Position numbers and translations under genes: made by a program. From CAVQCT01 sp964520865 (GTDB lineage Bacteria > Zixibacteria > MSB-5A5 > GN15 > FEB-12): a DNA stretch of 33,597 nucleotides. The stretch spans positions 1-33,597 of the forward strand of contig CAZFOY010000040.1 of NCBI GenBank assembly GCA_964520865.1. The letters are read 5' to 3'. Shown piece after piece: positions 7,042 to 14,416 of the stretch. Below the pieces are notes generated by a model. The model was given only the letters and a program-made list of their open reading frames with translations, was not told the origin of the DNA and did not search any database. How positions within the stretch are numbered: the first letter of the stretch is position 1; every line of letters begins with the position of its first letter.

Positions 7042-8052
7042 ACCAATCCTGAACCGGCAACCCCGGCCAAGAAGGAGACTATTCTCTCCGGCATGCAGCC
7101 GTCAGGCTCGCTTCATATCGGTAATCTTGAAGCGGCGCTCAGAAACTGGGTACGTCTGCAAGACGAATACTGGATGTATACCTGTATTGTCGACTGGCAC
7201 GCGCTTACGTCCGGATACGACGACACGGCCGGACTCAAAGAACGGGTCATGCAGATGGCGGTCGACTTCATGGCGGCCGGACTCGATCCGGAAAAATGCG
7301 CGATCTTCGTCCAGTCTGAAGTCAAAGAACATGCCGAGCTTCACCTGCTGTTCTCGATGCTGATCTCGGTACCGACATTGACGCGCCTTCCCACCTTCCA
7401 GGAGAAGAAAGACTCGATCGATTCCTACGGCTTTCTTGGCTATCCGGTTCTCCAGGCTGCCGATATCTGTATCTACAATGCCCACAAGGTTCCGGTCGGG
7501 AAGGATCAGGAGAAACATGTCTGGCTGGCAGCCGATCTCGCCAAACGCTTCAATCATGTTTACAAGAAGACGCTGGTGGAACCTGAGGCGTTGCTGATGC
7601 CGATCCCGATCATTCCGGGATCGGATAATCGGAAGATGTCCAAGTCTTACGGCAACCATATTCCGATCGAAGCTACGGAGAAGCAGACCGAGAAGATCGT
7701 TAAGTCTTTCATTACCGATCCGCAGAAGGTCTATAAAGGCGATCCGGGGCGTCCGGAGATTTGTCCGATATTCCATCTCCACCGGGTCTATACGCCGACA
7801 GCCGAGAGCGAAATCGCACCTCCCTGCCGGACCGGCGAACTCGGATGTGTTGACTGCAAAATGAAGCTGGCCGCAAATATGAACGCCTCGCTTAGTCCGA
7901 TTCGCGATCGACGCGTAGAACTACTGAAGTCGCCGGATTACATCTGGGATGTTCTGGCAAACGGTGCCGACCGGGCACGTACGCGAGCGCAGAACGTTAT
8001 GGATAAAGTACGGTCGGCCATGAAAATGAACTATCGAAAGAAGAAGAAATGA
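7039..8052 (+). CDS. trpS: Tryptophan--tRNA ligase (TrpRS)
   Basis: A class I aminoacyl-tRNA synthetase that charges tRNA-Trp. Counted from the ATC at 7039 it has 337 residues. ETILSGMQPSGSLHIGN gives the first Rossmann strand plus the HIGH-type motif (HIGN), and RKMSKS is the second ATP-binding signature. The tail has GCVDCK and a Lys-rich end, both common in the family. Starting instead at the only standard start codon, ATG 7093, would remove the ILSG strand that all TrpRS have and leaves no Shine-Dalgarno, so it is unlikely. An ATT at 7081 is a weaker alternative, only 3 bases after AAGGAG. The stop codon overlaps the scpA start (ATGA at 8049-8052), which implies translational coupling to the segregation genes. 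Confidence 0.93.
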   Translation: MTNPEPATPAKKETILSGMQPSGSLHIGNLEAALRNWVRLQDEYWMYTCIVDWHALTSGYDDTAGLKERVMQMAVDFMAAGLDPEKCAIFVQSEVKEHAELHLLFSMLISVPTLTRLPTFQEKKDSIDSYGFLGYPVLQAADICIYNAHKVPVGKDQEKHVWLAADLAKRFNHVYKKTLVEPEALLMPIPIIPGSDNRKMSKSYGNHIPIEATEKQTEKIVKSFITDPQKVYKGDPGRPEICPIFHLHRVYTPTAESEIAPPCRTGELGCVDCKMKLAANMNASLSPIRDRRVELLKSPDYIWDVLANGADRARTRAQNVMDKVRSAMKMNYRKKKK

Positions 8053-8852
8053 CCATCGAATTTGCTCCGACGATCGCCAACGAAGATTATCGGGTGGACC
8101 TCGCCGTGTTCCAGGGTCCGCTGGATCTCCTTTTGTATCTGATCAAGAAGGAAGAAGTTGATATTTACGATATCCCGATCGCCAAGATCACCAAGCAGTA
8201 TCTCAGGTATATCGAGATGATGACCGATCTGAATCTGGAGATCGCCGGCGAGTTCATTCTGATGGCGGCGACTCTGATCAGGATAAAGACCCGGCTGCTG
8301 CTGCCGCGCAACGAAGAGGATCCGGATGAAGCCGATCCGCGCGAAGAGCTGATCATGGCGCTGATCGAATACAAGAAATACAAAGAAGCCGGTGAGGTGC
8401 TTCGGGAGAAAGCGCTGCTGGAACAGCAAAACTACGTCCCCGAAAATCCGGTCAGCCGGATCGAAGGAAGAATTGACTGGGAGCCGGCTACCTCTCTGTT
8501 CGACCTGCTGACCGCGTTCAAAGACGTCTTGTCGGCGAAGCGGGAAGAGTCGGTTCATGAAGTGGATACCGAGGAAACGCATATCGAGGATAGAATCGCC
8601 CACGTCGTGAATATCCTTCGAGCCAAAGAAGTCGCTACTTTTCGCGATTTGTTCGAAGACGCGCCGAAAAAAATCGTCGCGGTGGTGACCTTTATAGCTA
8701 TACTCGAATTAGTCCGGGCGCACCGGATAGCCGTCTTTCAGGCACGGCCCTTCTCCGAACTTCGGGTCTACCGGGGGGAGTTGTTCGATGCCGCCAAACA
8801 GGATGTCGATTTGATCGACGTTACATCGATAAAAGCCGGAATGGAAGTTTAG
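8049..8852 (+). CDS. scpA: Segregation and condensation protein A (ScpA kleisin)
   Basis: The kleisin subunit of the Smc-ScpAB condensin complex, which bridges the Smc ATPase heads during chromosome organisation and segregation. In this 267-residue protein the N-terminal motif FQGPLDLLLYLIKKEEVDIYDIPI (about residues 20-43) is the hallmark of ScpA, followed by the helical AGEFILMAATLIRIKTRLLLP segment. The C-terminal winged-helix part includes the family's TFRDLFE and VVTFIAILEL segments. The length is typical. Its ATG overlaps the trpS stop by four bases, and scpB begins three bases after its own stop, so the three genes are co-translated. No smc gene lies in the window. Confidence 0.96.
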   Translation: MTIEFAPTIANEDYRVDLAVFQGPLDLLLYLIKKEEVDIYDIPIAKITKQYLRYIEMMTDLNLEIAGEFILMAATLIRIKTRLLLPRNEEDPDEADPREELIMALIEYKKYKEAGEVLREKALLEQQNYVPENPVSRIEGRIDWEPATSLFDLLTAFKDVLSAKREESVHEVDTEETHIEDRIAHVVNILRAKEVATFRDLFEDAPKKIVAVVTFIAILELVRAHRIAVFQARPFSELRVYRGELFDAAKQDVDLIDVTSIKAGMEV

Positions 8853-8855
8853 CCG

Positions 8856-9647
8856 ATGGATGATACATTCAAGCACTCGACCGTGGAGGCCCTGATTCTG
8901 GCGTCGCCGGAGCCACTGGCGGGAAAGAAGATCGCCGATCTTATTGACGATCTGACTCCGTCGAAAGTAGCTTCGGCCGTAGCGCAACTCAACAATCGTT
9001 ACATGGAATCGGGAAGCTCGTTTAGGATTCGGGAAATCGCCGGCGGATATCAATTCTATATCGTGCCCGAGTTTGCCGGATTCGTCGAAGAAATGTTCGC
9101 ACGCACCCGTAAGATGCGCCTGACCAGAGCGGCGCTGGAGACGCTGGCGATCGTGGCGTACAAGCAGCCGGTTACGAAAGTCGAGATCGAGCAGATCCGC
9201 GGCGTTGCATCCGACGGCGTCCTTCACAACCTCCTCGAAAAGAACATGGTCACGGTGAAAGGGCGCGCCGAAACGGTGGGCAAGCCGCTTCAGTACGGGA
9301 CGACCGACGAATTCCTGAAGTTCTTCGGCCTCAACAGAGTCGATGATCTGCCCAAGATGTCGGAGATCGAAGCTCTGGTGGCATCGGCCGAACCTCAGTC
9401 CCAGACGGAGTTGCTGCTCCACGAAGAGGATGACAACGAAAACTTGAAATTGAACGTCGCCGACGGTACTTACGATCCGACGAGCCGGGACGATGTCAAT
9501 GACAATTCCGACACTCCGGATTTTCAGTCAGGCGCGCAGGACGAGAACGGTAATCACGCGGAAGAGGGCGAAAACGTAAATCAATTGACTTCGGAAAGGA
9601 CCGGGCAGGAACAGGTCGATGTCATCGTCGACGTCGATCAATCCTGA
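8856..9647 (+). CDS. scpB: Segregation and condensation protein B (ScpB)
   Basis: The winged-helix dimer partner of ScpA in the Smc-ScpAB complex. About residues 5-180 are typical ScpB: VEALILASPEPL at the N-terminus, then TRAALETLAIVAYKQPVTKVEIEQIRGV and the GRAETVGKPLQYGTTDEFLKFFGL segment that defines the second winged helix. From about residue 185 to 263 the protein continues as a low-complexity acidic tail rich in Asp, Glu, Asn and Gln, probably disordered. The core ends where many ScpB proteins end, so the tail is an extension. It starts three bases after the scpA stop without a strong Shine-Dalgarno, consistent with coupling. Confidence 0.95.
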   Translation: MDDTFKHSTVEALILASPEPLAGKKIADLIDDLTPSKVASAVAQLNNRYMESGSSFRIREIAGGYQFYIVPEFAGFVEEMFARTRKMRLTRAALETLAIVAYKQPVTKVEIEQIRGVASDGVLHNLLEKNMVTVKGRAETVGKPLQYGTTDEFLKFFGLNRVDDLPKMSEIEALVASAEPQSQTELLLHEEDDNENLKLNVADGTYDPTSRDDVNDNSDTPDFQSGAQDENGNHAEEGENVNQLTSERTGQEQVDVIVDVDQS

Positions 9648-9715
9648 CGCACTGGACCTTCTCTGCCGGTATTCGGAAAGTCAAGCAGCCAGCAAATGAG
9701 AGAGCCGGGCGGCCT

Positions 9716-10441
9716 TTGATTCGAATCAATAAATATCTATCGCTTTGTGGCGTGACCTCTCGACGCGGTGCCGAGACGATGATCGCCGAAGGGCGTATCA
9801 CCGTGAACGACCGGACGGTCGAGGAAGTCGGAACCATCATCGACGAATCCAAGGATATCGTCAAGGTCGACGGCACCACGGTGGCGCCGGTTGAGCACAA
9901 AGTCTATCTCCTGCTCAATAAGCCGCCGCAGGTAATGACCACGTTGCACGATCCATTTAAACGCAAAACCGTCGTCAACTATCTGAAGGATCTTCCTACT
10001 CGCGTTTATCCGGTGGGGCGTCTTGATTTCGATACGGAAGGTGTATTGCTGTTAACCAACGACGGTGATCTCGCCTATCGCCTGGCCCACCCGCGTTATC
10101 AGATACCGAAGATTTACGAAGCCCGGGTGAAGGGTTACTTCAAACCGGAGCATGCCCAGGCTATCAAGAAGGGGATCAAGCTCGACGACGGTGCGGTCGG
10201 TCATGCCGACGTAGCCATCCTCGGATATAGCAACCAGCTCACCAAGATCAGGCTTACGTTGACCGAAGGTCGGAAGCGCGAAGTTAAGCAGTTGTGTAAG
10301 TCGGTCGGACATCCGGTTAAGCAGCTCAGACGGGTTGTTTTCGCCGGAATTACGGCCCGCGGACTCAAACTCGGCCGCTGGCGCTATCTGACGAATGATG
10401 AAGTCGAGAAGCTCAGAGAACTCGCCAAAATGACTCGTTAG
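9716..10441 (+). CDS. RsuA/RluB/RluE/RluF-family pseudouridine synthase
   Basis: Isomerises uridine to pseudouridine in rRNA; genes next to scpB are most often RluB (23S rRNA), but the target cannot be fixed from sequence. An S4 RNA-binding domain covers residues 1-48 (IRINKYLSLCGVTSRRGAE), and the catalytic domain follows, with GRLD at 101-104 (catalytic D104) and LLLTNDGDLAYRLAHP. The late motif EGRKREVKQLC is also typical. The 241-residue length is normal. The only usable in-frame start at the family's N-terminus is TTG at 9716; the Shine-Dalgarno is weak. An out-of-frame ATG at 9696 opens a 7-codon reading frame whose TGA overlaps that TTG, which could couple initiation or reflect a one-base assembly error. 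Confidence 0.93.
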   Translation: MIRINKYLSLCGVTSRRGAETMIAEGRITVNDRTVEEVGTIIDESKDIVKVDGTTVAPVEHKVYLLLNKPPQVMTTLHDPFKRKTVVNYLKDLPTRVYPVGRLDFDTEGVLLLTNDGDLAYRLAHPRYQIPKIYEARVKGYFKPEHAQAIKKGIKLDDGAVGHADVAILGYSNQLTKIRLTLTEGRKREVKQLCKSVGHPVKQLRRVVFAGITARGLKLGRWRYLTNDEVEKLRELAKMTR

Positions 10442-10467
10442 GGTCCTTTACTCCGGAGTTTTCCTCA

Positions 10468-10498
10468 AACAAAAGAGGCGGAACCGAGTCCCGCCTCT
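10468..10498 (-). terminator. Terminator of the rubrerythrin-like gene
   Basis: Read on the minus strand, AGAGGCGG (from 10498 down to 10491) pairs with CCGCCTCT (10481 down to 10474) as an 8-bp stem, followed by TTTTGTTTG-like sequence. The T run lies on the minus-strand side, so it serves the minus gene ending at 10532. The stem may also help end the convergent + strand transcript. Confidence 0.8.
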
Positions 10499-10531
10499 GA
10501 AATTCCCCGAGTCATCGCAACCGCCGGAAAA

Positions 10532-11026
10532 TCAATAATCCTCAAGATGGTTCCACTCGGCGTTTTCCAGCCAGGTGGAAGGACGATCGAGGAACTTGAT
10601 TACCTGCTCCATCGTGACCCAGTGCTTGTGCTCTTCATCGGCGATCTTGTTCAACAGCATCTGCTGGTCTTTGTCTTCGAGCCCCGCCGCTTTCTCACGA
10701 TAAAACGTTTCCGTCTCTCTTTCGATTTCGCGGGCTTTGATCCAGACGTCTTTGGCGTCGGCGGGGAAGGCGAATTCACCCTCGTCCGCTTTCATCTGCT
10801 CGAAAACATTTCTGACCCGATCGAAAATTTTGGTATCGCGGGACGGCTCGTATTTGACCGCTACACCGTCGCGCATCGACTTGAATATAATGTAGTGCTT
10901 CTGCTCGTCGCCGGCCAGTTCAAGCAGGATCTGCTTGAGCGCCGGATTGTTCATCTTGGCGGCATGTTCTTCGTAATAGCTCTTGCCGTCCATTTCCATC
11001 TTCATTGCATATTCAAAAACGTCCAT
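10532..11026 (-). CDS. Rubrerythrin-like ferritin-fold diiron protein (no rubredoxin domain)
   Basis: A 164-residue four-helix-bundle protein with the two-fold ferritin-like/rubrerythrin ligand pattern: E11, then E41-x2-H44 (DEQKH), E100/E103 in the third helix and E132-x2-H135 (EEHKH). It lacks the C-terminal rubredoxin Cys4 domain of classical rubrerythrins and ends in TWLENAEWNHLEDY, a tail frequent in short ferritin-family relatives. Such proteins are generally linked to peroxide reduction or iron handling in anaerobes or microaerophiles; the electron donor is unknown. It is the only minus-strand gene in the window, convergent with the pseudouridine synthase and divergent from the metallopeptidase. 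The ATG has a clear AGGAG Shine-Dalgarno about 6 bases upstream (minus strand), a candidate promoter and its own terminator, so it is a stand-alone unit. Confidence 0.92.
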   Translation of the reverse strand: MDVFEYAMKMEMDGKSYYEEHAAKMNNPALKQILLELAGDEQKHYIIFKSMRDGVAVKYEPSRDTKIFDRVRNVFEQMKADEGEFAFPADAKDVWIKAREIERETETFYREKAAGLEDKDQQMLLNKIADEEHKHWVTMEQVIKFLDRPSTWLENAEWNHLEDY

Positions 11027-11076
11027 AAGGTCTCCTGAAGAATGCTTCTCTCATCATTCCAGTTAAGGTTTGTCGT

Positions 11077-11106
11077 AAACTACGATCAACTCCCGAGGTT
11101 TGTCAA
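11077..11106 (-). promoter_or_regulatory. Candidate promoter of the rubrerythrin-like gene
   Basis: On the minus strand, TTGACA (11106 to 11101) is followed after 18 bases by TAGTTT (11082 to 11077), about 50 bases before the ATG. The -35 is perfect and the -10 weak. No PerR- or Fur-like palindrome was recognised. Confidence 0.35.
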
Positions 11107-11177
11107 CATGCCGTGCCAAAGAAATCACCGCTTGAGCCAAAATTAACCGATTGGTCCGTCTTCCTTTCCGGTTACGC

Positions 11178-11205
11178 TTGCGCCTGACGGCAGTTTCAGT
11201 ATCTT
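11178..11205 (+). promoter_or_regulatory. Candidate promoter abutting the metallopeptidase start
   Basis: TTGCGC (11178-11183), 16 bases, then TATCTT (11200-11205). A transcription start 6-8 bases after the -10 would fall at about 11211-11213, on the GTG start codon at 11212, so the mRNA could be leaderless. The TATCTT -10 recurs upstream of the TonB-dependent receptor. Confidence 0.35.
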
Positions 11206-11211
11206 TGTGTC

Positions 11212-12180
11212 GTGAAACACGTTATTGCGTCAGTGCTTCTTGCGGTCTCGATCATGGGAGGTGGGGCTCGGGCCGAACAGACCTTACCACCTCTTGAAAC
11301 ACACCAGTATTTCAGGATCTCTGTGCGAAGTTCCAAGCTCGCCGCCGAGGCCGATCGAGCCATCAGCGATGCGCGAAATCGTCTCATCAAGCTGGTCGGT
11401 GACAGCCTCTCCTACAAGCCTGATATCTACATCGTTGACAACCTGCAGGTATTCGACAGCCTGGTGGGCGGCCGATTTCCCGATTGGGGAGCCGGGGCGG
11501 CCCTCGCCGAACGCAAAGAGATCCTCATCAAGTCGCCGGAGAAGTTCAATATCAATAAGTCATTCGACGAGTTGCTTGCGCACGAGTACGCCCATCTGGT
11601 CATAGCCGCAAAGGCCGGTTTTTTTGAAGTTCCGCGCTGGTTCAACGAAGGACTCGCTATGTACGTTTCGACTGAATGGAATTGGTCCGATGGCCTCGCG
11701 ATGAGCAAGGCGGCCGTCTTCGGCAACCTCATCGACTTAAGGGAGGTGGAGTACGTCAATCGATTCGGCGACAGCAAAGCTCATGTCGCCTATGCCGAGA
11801 GCTACCTGGCTGTAAGCTATATGGTCCAGACATACGGTAAAGGGTCGATCGCGGCGTTTCTGTCAAAGATCGGCCAGGGGGCATCGGATGACGACGCCCT
11901 TTATTTTGCGGTCGGGTCGAATTATAATGAGTTCCAGAAGGAGTTCGACCAGTATCTGCATAAACGCTTCAACCTGGTTAGCTTATATATGGATACAATG
12001 TTTTTCTGGGTCGGTCTTGCCATCATCGTGATCGTGGCAGGATTCATCCGTTTTCGCAAACGCCGGAGCTACTACAAGAAGTGGCAGGAGCAGGAACGCC
12101 TTGAGTCGACTAATTTCGACTATGGCGATCCGGATGAGCCCGAGAAGATCGATGACGAAGACGAACCATGGCGAAACTGA
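11212..12180 (+). CDS. Exported, membrane-anchored zinc metallopeptidase (peptidase MA-like gluzincin)
   Basis: A 322-residue protein with a signal peptide (residues 1-21, ending GGGARA). A gluzincin active site follows: HEYAH at 124-128 (zinc ligands H124, H128 and catalytic E125) and the third ligand E146 in RWFNEGLAMY. This spacing matches the peptidase MA-like clan. A second hydrophobic segment at about 262-280, then a basic stretch RFRKRR and an acidic tail, indicate a C-terminal membrane anchor with the catalytic domain in the periplasm. The substrate is unknown. I chose the GTG at 11212 because a later start would remove the signal peptide; no Shine-Dalgarno is visible, and a candidate -10 box ends 6 bases upstream. 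The 3' end overlaps the acyltransferase gene by 13 bases, which ties it to envelope lipid synthesis. Confidence 0.85.
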   Translation: MKHVIASVLLAVSIMGGGARAEQTLPPLETHQYFRISVRSSKLAAEADRAISDARNRLIKLVGDSLSYKPDIYIVDNLQVFDSLVGGRFPDWGAGAALAERKEILIKSPEKFNINKSFDELLAHEYAHLVIAAKAGFFEVPRWFNEGLAMYVSTEWNWSDGLAMSKAAVFGNLIDLREVEYVNRFGDSKAHVAYAESYLAVSYMVQTYGKGSIAAFLSKIGQGASDDDALYFAVGSNYNEFQKEFDQYLHKRFNLVSLYMDTMFFWVGLAIIVIVAGFIRFRKRRSYYKKWQEQERLESTNFDYGDPDEPEKIDDEDEPWRN

Positions 12181-13049
12181 AAGACGAATTCGCATATCGG
12201 CTCGCCTTAACGGCGCGGGCGGTAGCCTCCGGTATGAGTCCCCGGGCCGCCTACAATATCGGTGGCAGGATAGGAAGCCTCGCTTATCGGCTGATCGGAT
12301 CCCGACGTGAGATCGCAAAGGACAATCTGCGCAAAGCGTTCGGGGACTCGCTCAGTGAGACCGAAATCGACGAGATCACGCGGAATGTCTTCCGCAATGT
12401 CGGCCGCACACTCTTTGAGATGGCGCGATTCGAGAAACTCGGAATTGAAGGGATCTCCAAGCTCATGATCCCGGACGGTCTGGAATTCTTCCAAAGAGCG
12501 CAGAAGCGTGGACGCGGCGCCATCCTCGTAACCGCGCACTTCGGGAATTGGGAAATGCTGGGCGGGTGGATGTCCACGCAAGGGCATGACTTCCGGGCAA
12601 TCGCTGCCGTACAGCACAACCGCAAGGTGAATCAGATGCTGAACCGGATGCGATCGGCGATCGGTGTCGAAGTGATCCCGGCCCGGTCTCTGGCTTTGCG
12701 GGAAGTGTTTAAGGCGTTGAAAGGTAACCGATTCGTGGCAATCGTGTCAGACCAGCACGATCCCTCCCGGGAGTTGATTCTCGATTTCTTCGGTAGAAAA
12801 GCGGCCGTTCCGAAAGGTCCCGCCCTTTTTGCCATTAAAGCGGACTGCCCGATCGCCGTTTATATGATGCGGCGTGAAAGCTATGACCGTCATGTGGTCA
12901 TATTCGGCGGAGAATTCGACCCGCCCAACACCGGTGATCTCGATGCGGACGTCCGCACCATGACCACGGCTTACCTCAAGGCTGTCGAGGACATCATCCG
13001 CCAATATCCCGACCAATGGCTGTGGACGCATCGGCGATGGAAAATTTAG
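12168..13049 (+). CDS. LpxL/HtrB-like lysophospholipid acyltransferase
   Basis: A 293-residue inner-membrane-associated acyltransferase of the lipid A biosynthesis lauroyl/myristoyl transferase family, which adds secondary acyl chains to lipid A precursors or related lipids. The catalytic HX4E motif is H124-FGNW-E129. The family's other blocks are visible: NLRKAFGD near 53, SDQHDPSR near 195, VPKGPALFAIKA, and the C-terminal QWLWTHRRWK. The first 45 residues are amphipathic and hydrophobic, as usual. The acyl donor and acceptor cannot be told. It starts within the end of the metallopeptidase gene, so the two are co-transcribed. It supports the presence of LPS or a similar outer membrane lipid. 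Confidence 0.92.
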   Translation: MAKLKDEFAYRLALTARAVASGMSPRAAYNIGGRIGSLAYRLIGSRREIAKDNLRKAFGDSLSETEIDEITRNVFRNVGRTLFEMARFEKLGIEGISKLMIPDGLEFFQRAQKRGRGAILVTAHFGNWEMLGGWMSTQGHDFRAIAAVQHNRKVNQMLNRMRSAIGVEVIPARSLALREVFKALKGNRFVAIVSDQHDPSRELILDFFGRKAAVPKGPALFAIKADCPIAVYMMRRESYDRHVVIFGGEFDPPNTGDLDADVRTMTTAYLKAVEDIIRQYPDQWLWTHRRWKI

Positions 13050-13165
13050 CCGGAAGGAAAGCAACTTACCGTTGCAAACTGAGTAAAAAGTAAGAAGATA
13101 TTTGGAAATGTCGCGGGCGCTGGGTTAGCGCGCACGTGTCGCACGCTTGATAGAGGAAGGTTGCT

Positions 13166-14416
13166 GTGAAGAAGATATATTATCTGGTTATCGTGCTCGC
13201 CGTTATTCTCCTGGGGTACTACGGCGTCAACGCCATTTTCACAAAGTCATTCGAGATCCCGACTACCATCGCCAAGAAGGGGGAATTCGTCATCGCCCTC
13301 AACGAGAACGGGACAATCGCGGCCAAGCGCGCCATGACCATCTCTGCTCCGAGAATCCGAAGTCTGCAGATTACCTGGATGGCTCCGGAAGGAAGTACGG
13401 TGAAGAAAGGGGATCCGGTTATCAAGTTCGATGCCACGCAACAGACGGCCGAGCTGGCCGACCTGCAGTCGGACTTCAAGATCAAGAAATCGGCGCTGGA
13501 TCGCTCGCAGCAGGAATACACTATCCAGGAGAAACAGCTGACGCTCGATCTCGAGAAGGCGAAACGGAACTACGACGAGAAGAAGCACGATGCACCAAGG
13601 ATTGCCGAAGAATCGAAACTCGAGTATGAGCTTGCCCAATTGAACTACAAGGCCAAACTCGATCAACTTCAGGCCGACGTAGACAAGGCGAAAGTCGAAG
13701 TAAAGCGAGCAAGTGACAAGGTTGATCTGGCCCAGAAAGAACTCGACGAAATGACCATTCTCGCACCCATACCCGGACTGGTCGTCTACCTGGAGATCTG
13801 GAAAGGGGGAACGATGGGAAAAGTCCAGGAAGGAGACTCCCCTTGGCCCGGTCAGGGACTGATCGACCTGCCCGACCTTTCTGAAATGATGGTCAAGGCG
13901 ACGGTATCCGAAGTAGATGCGAACAAAGTAGACACCGGCCAGGCGGTAGATGTTACGCTCGACGCTTTCCCGGGACAGGTCTACAAAGGCGTGGTCACTC
14001 GCAAAGGGACGCTGGCCCGCAAGAAAGACTACAACAGCAATATCAATGTGTTCGACATCGAGGTCAGCATCAAAGACCACGACGACAATCTGAAGCCGGG
14101 TATGTCCGCTTCGTGCAAGATAATCGTGAATCGAATCGAGGATGTCGTCAGCGTTCCGCTTGAAGCGGTCTTCGAGAAGGGCGGGCAGACTGTAGTCTAC
14201 CTCAAGAATAAAGACAAGCAGGAGGTCAAAGTCGGGCGGAAGAACGACATGTCGGTTGAGATTGTCGACGGCCTGAAGGGAGGCGAGTCGATCTGCCTGG
14301 TCGATCCGACAGTCGAGGAACAGGGCCTGCCCGGGGACAAGGCGACCGAACCGGAGTTGAACAAACAAGAAGCTCCCTCGAACCAGGGTCAGCGTGGACG
14401 GAGAAGCGGCCGCTGA
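13166..14416 (+). CDS. MacA/HlyD-like periplasmic adaptor (membrane fusion protein)
   Basis: A 416-residue periplasmic adaptor that would link an inner-membrane transporter to a TolC-like channel. Residues 2-20 form an N-terminal membrane anchor. Then come a split lipoyl-like domain (GEFVIALNENGTIAAKRAMTI near 37, and LAPIPGLVVY near 198), a charged alpha-helical coiled-coil hairpin (about 90-190), a beta-barrel region and a membrane-proximal domain ending in PLEAVFEKGGQTVVYL. The Lys/Gln/Arg-rich tail is likely disordered. The start is GTG at 13166 with GAGGAAGG upstream. The stop overlaps the next gene's ATG (TGATG at 14414-14418). Its order before a MacB-type permease and TolC-like protein supports a tripartite exporter; the substrate is unknown. 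Confidence 0.92.
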   Translation: MKKIYYLVIVLAVILLGYYGVNAIFTKSFEIPTTIAKKGEFVIALNENGTIAAKRAMTISAPRIRSLQITWMAPEGSTVKKGDPVIKFDATQQTAELADLQSDFKIKKSALDRSQQEYTIQEKQLTLDLEKAKRNYDEKKHDAPRIAEESKLEYELAQLNYKAKLDQLQADVDKAKVEVKRASDKVDLAQKELDEMTILAPIPGLVVYLEIWKGGTMGKVQEGDSPWPGQGLIDLPDLSEMMVKATVSEVDANKVDTGQAVDVTLDAFPGQVYKGVVTRKGTLARKKDYNSNINVFDIEVSIKDHDDNLKPGMSASCKIIVNRIEDVVSVPLEAVFEKGGQTVVYLKNKDKQEVKVGRKNDMSVEIVDGLKGGESICLVDPTVEEQGLPGDKATEPELNKQEAPSNQGQRGRRSGR

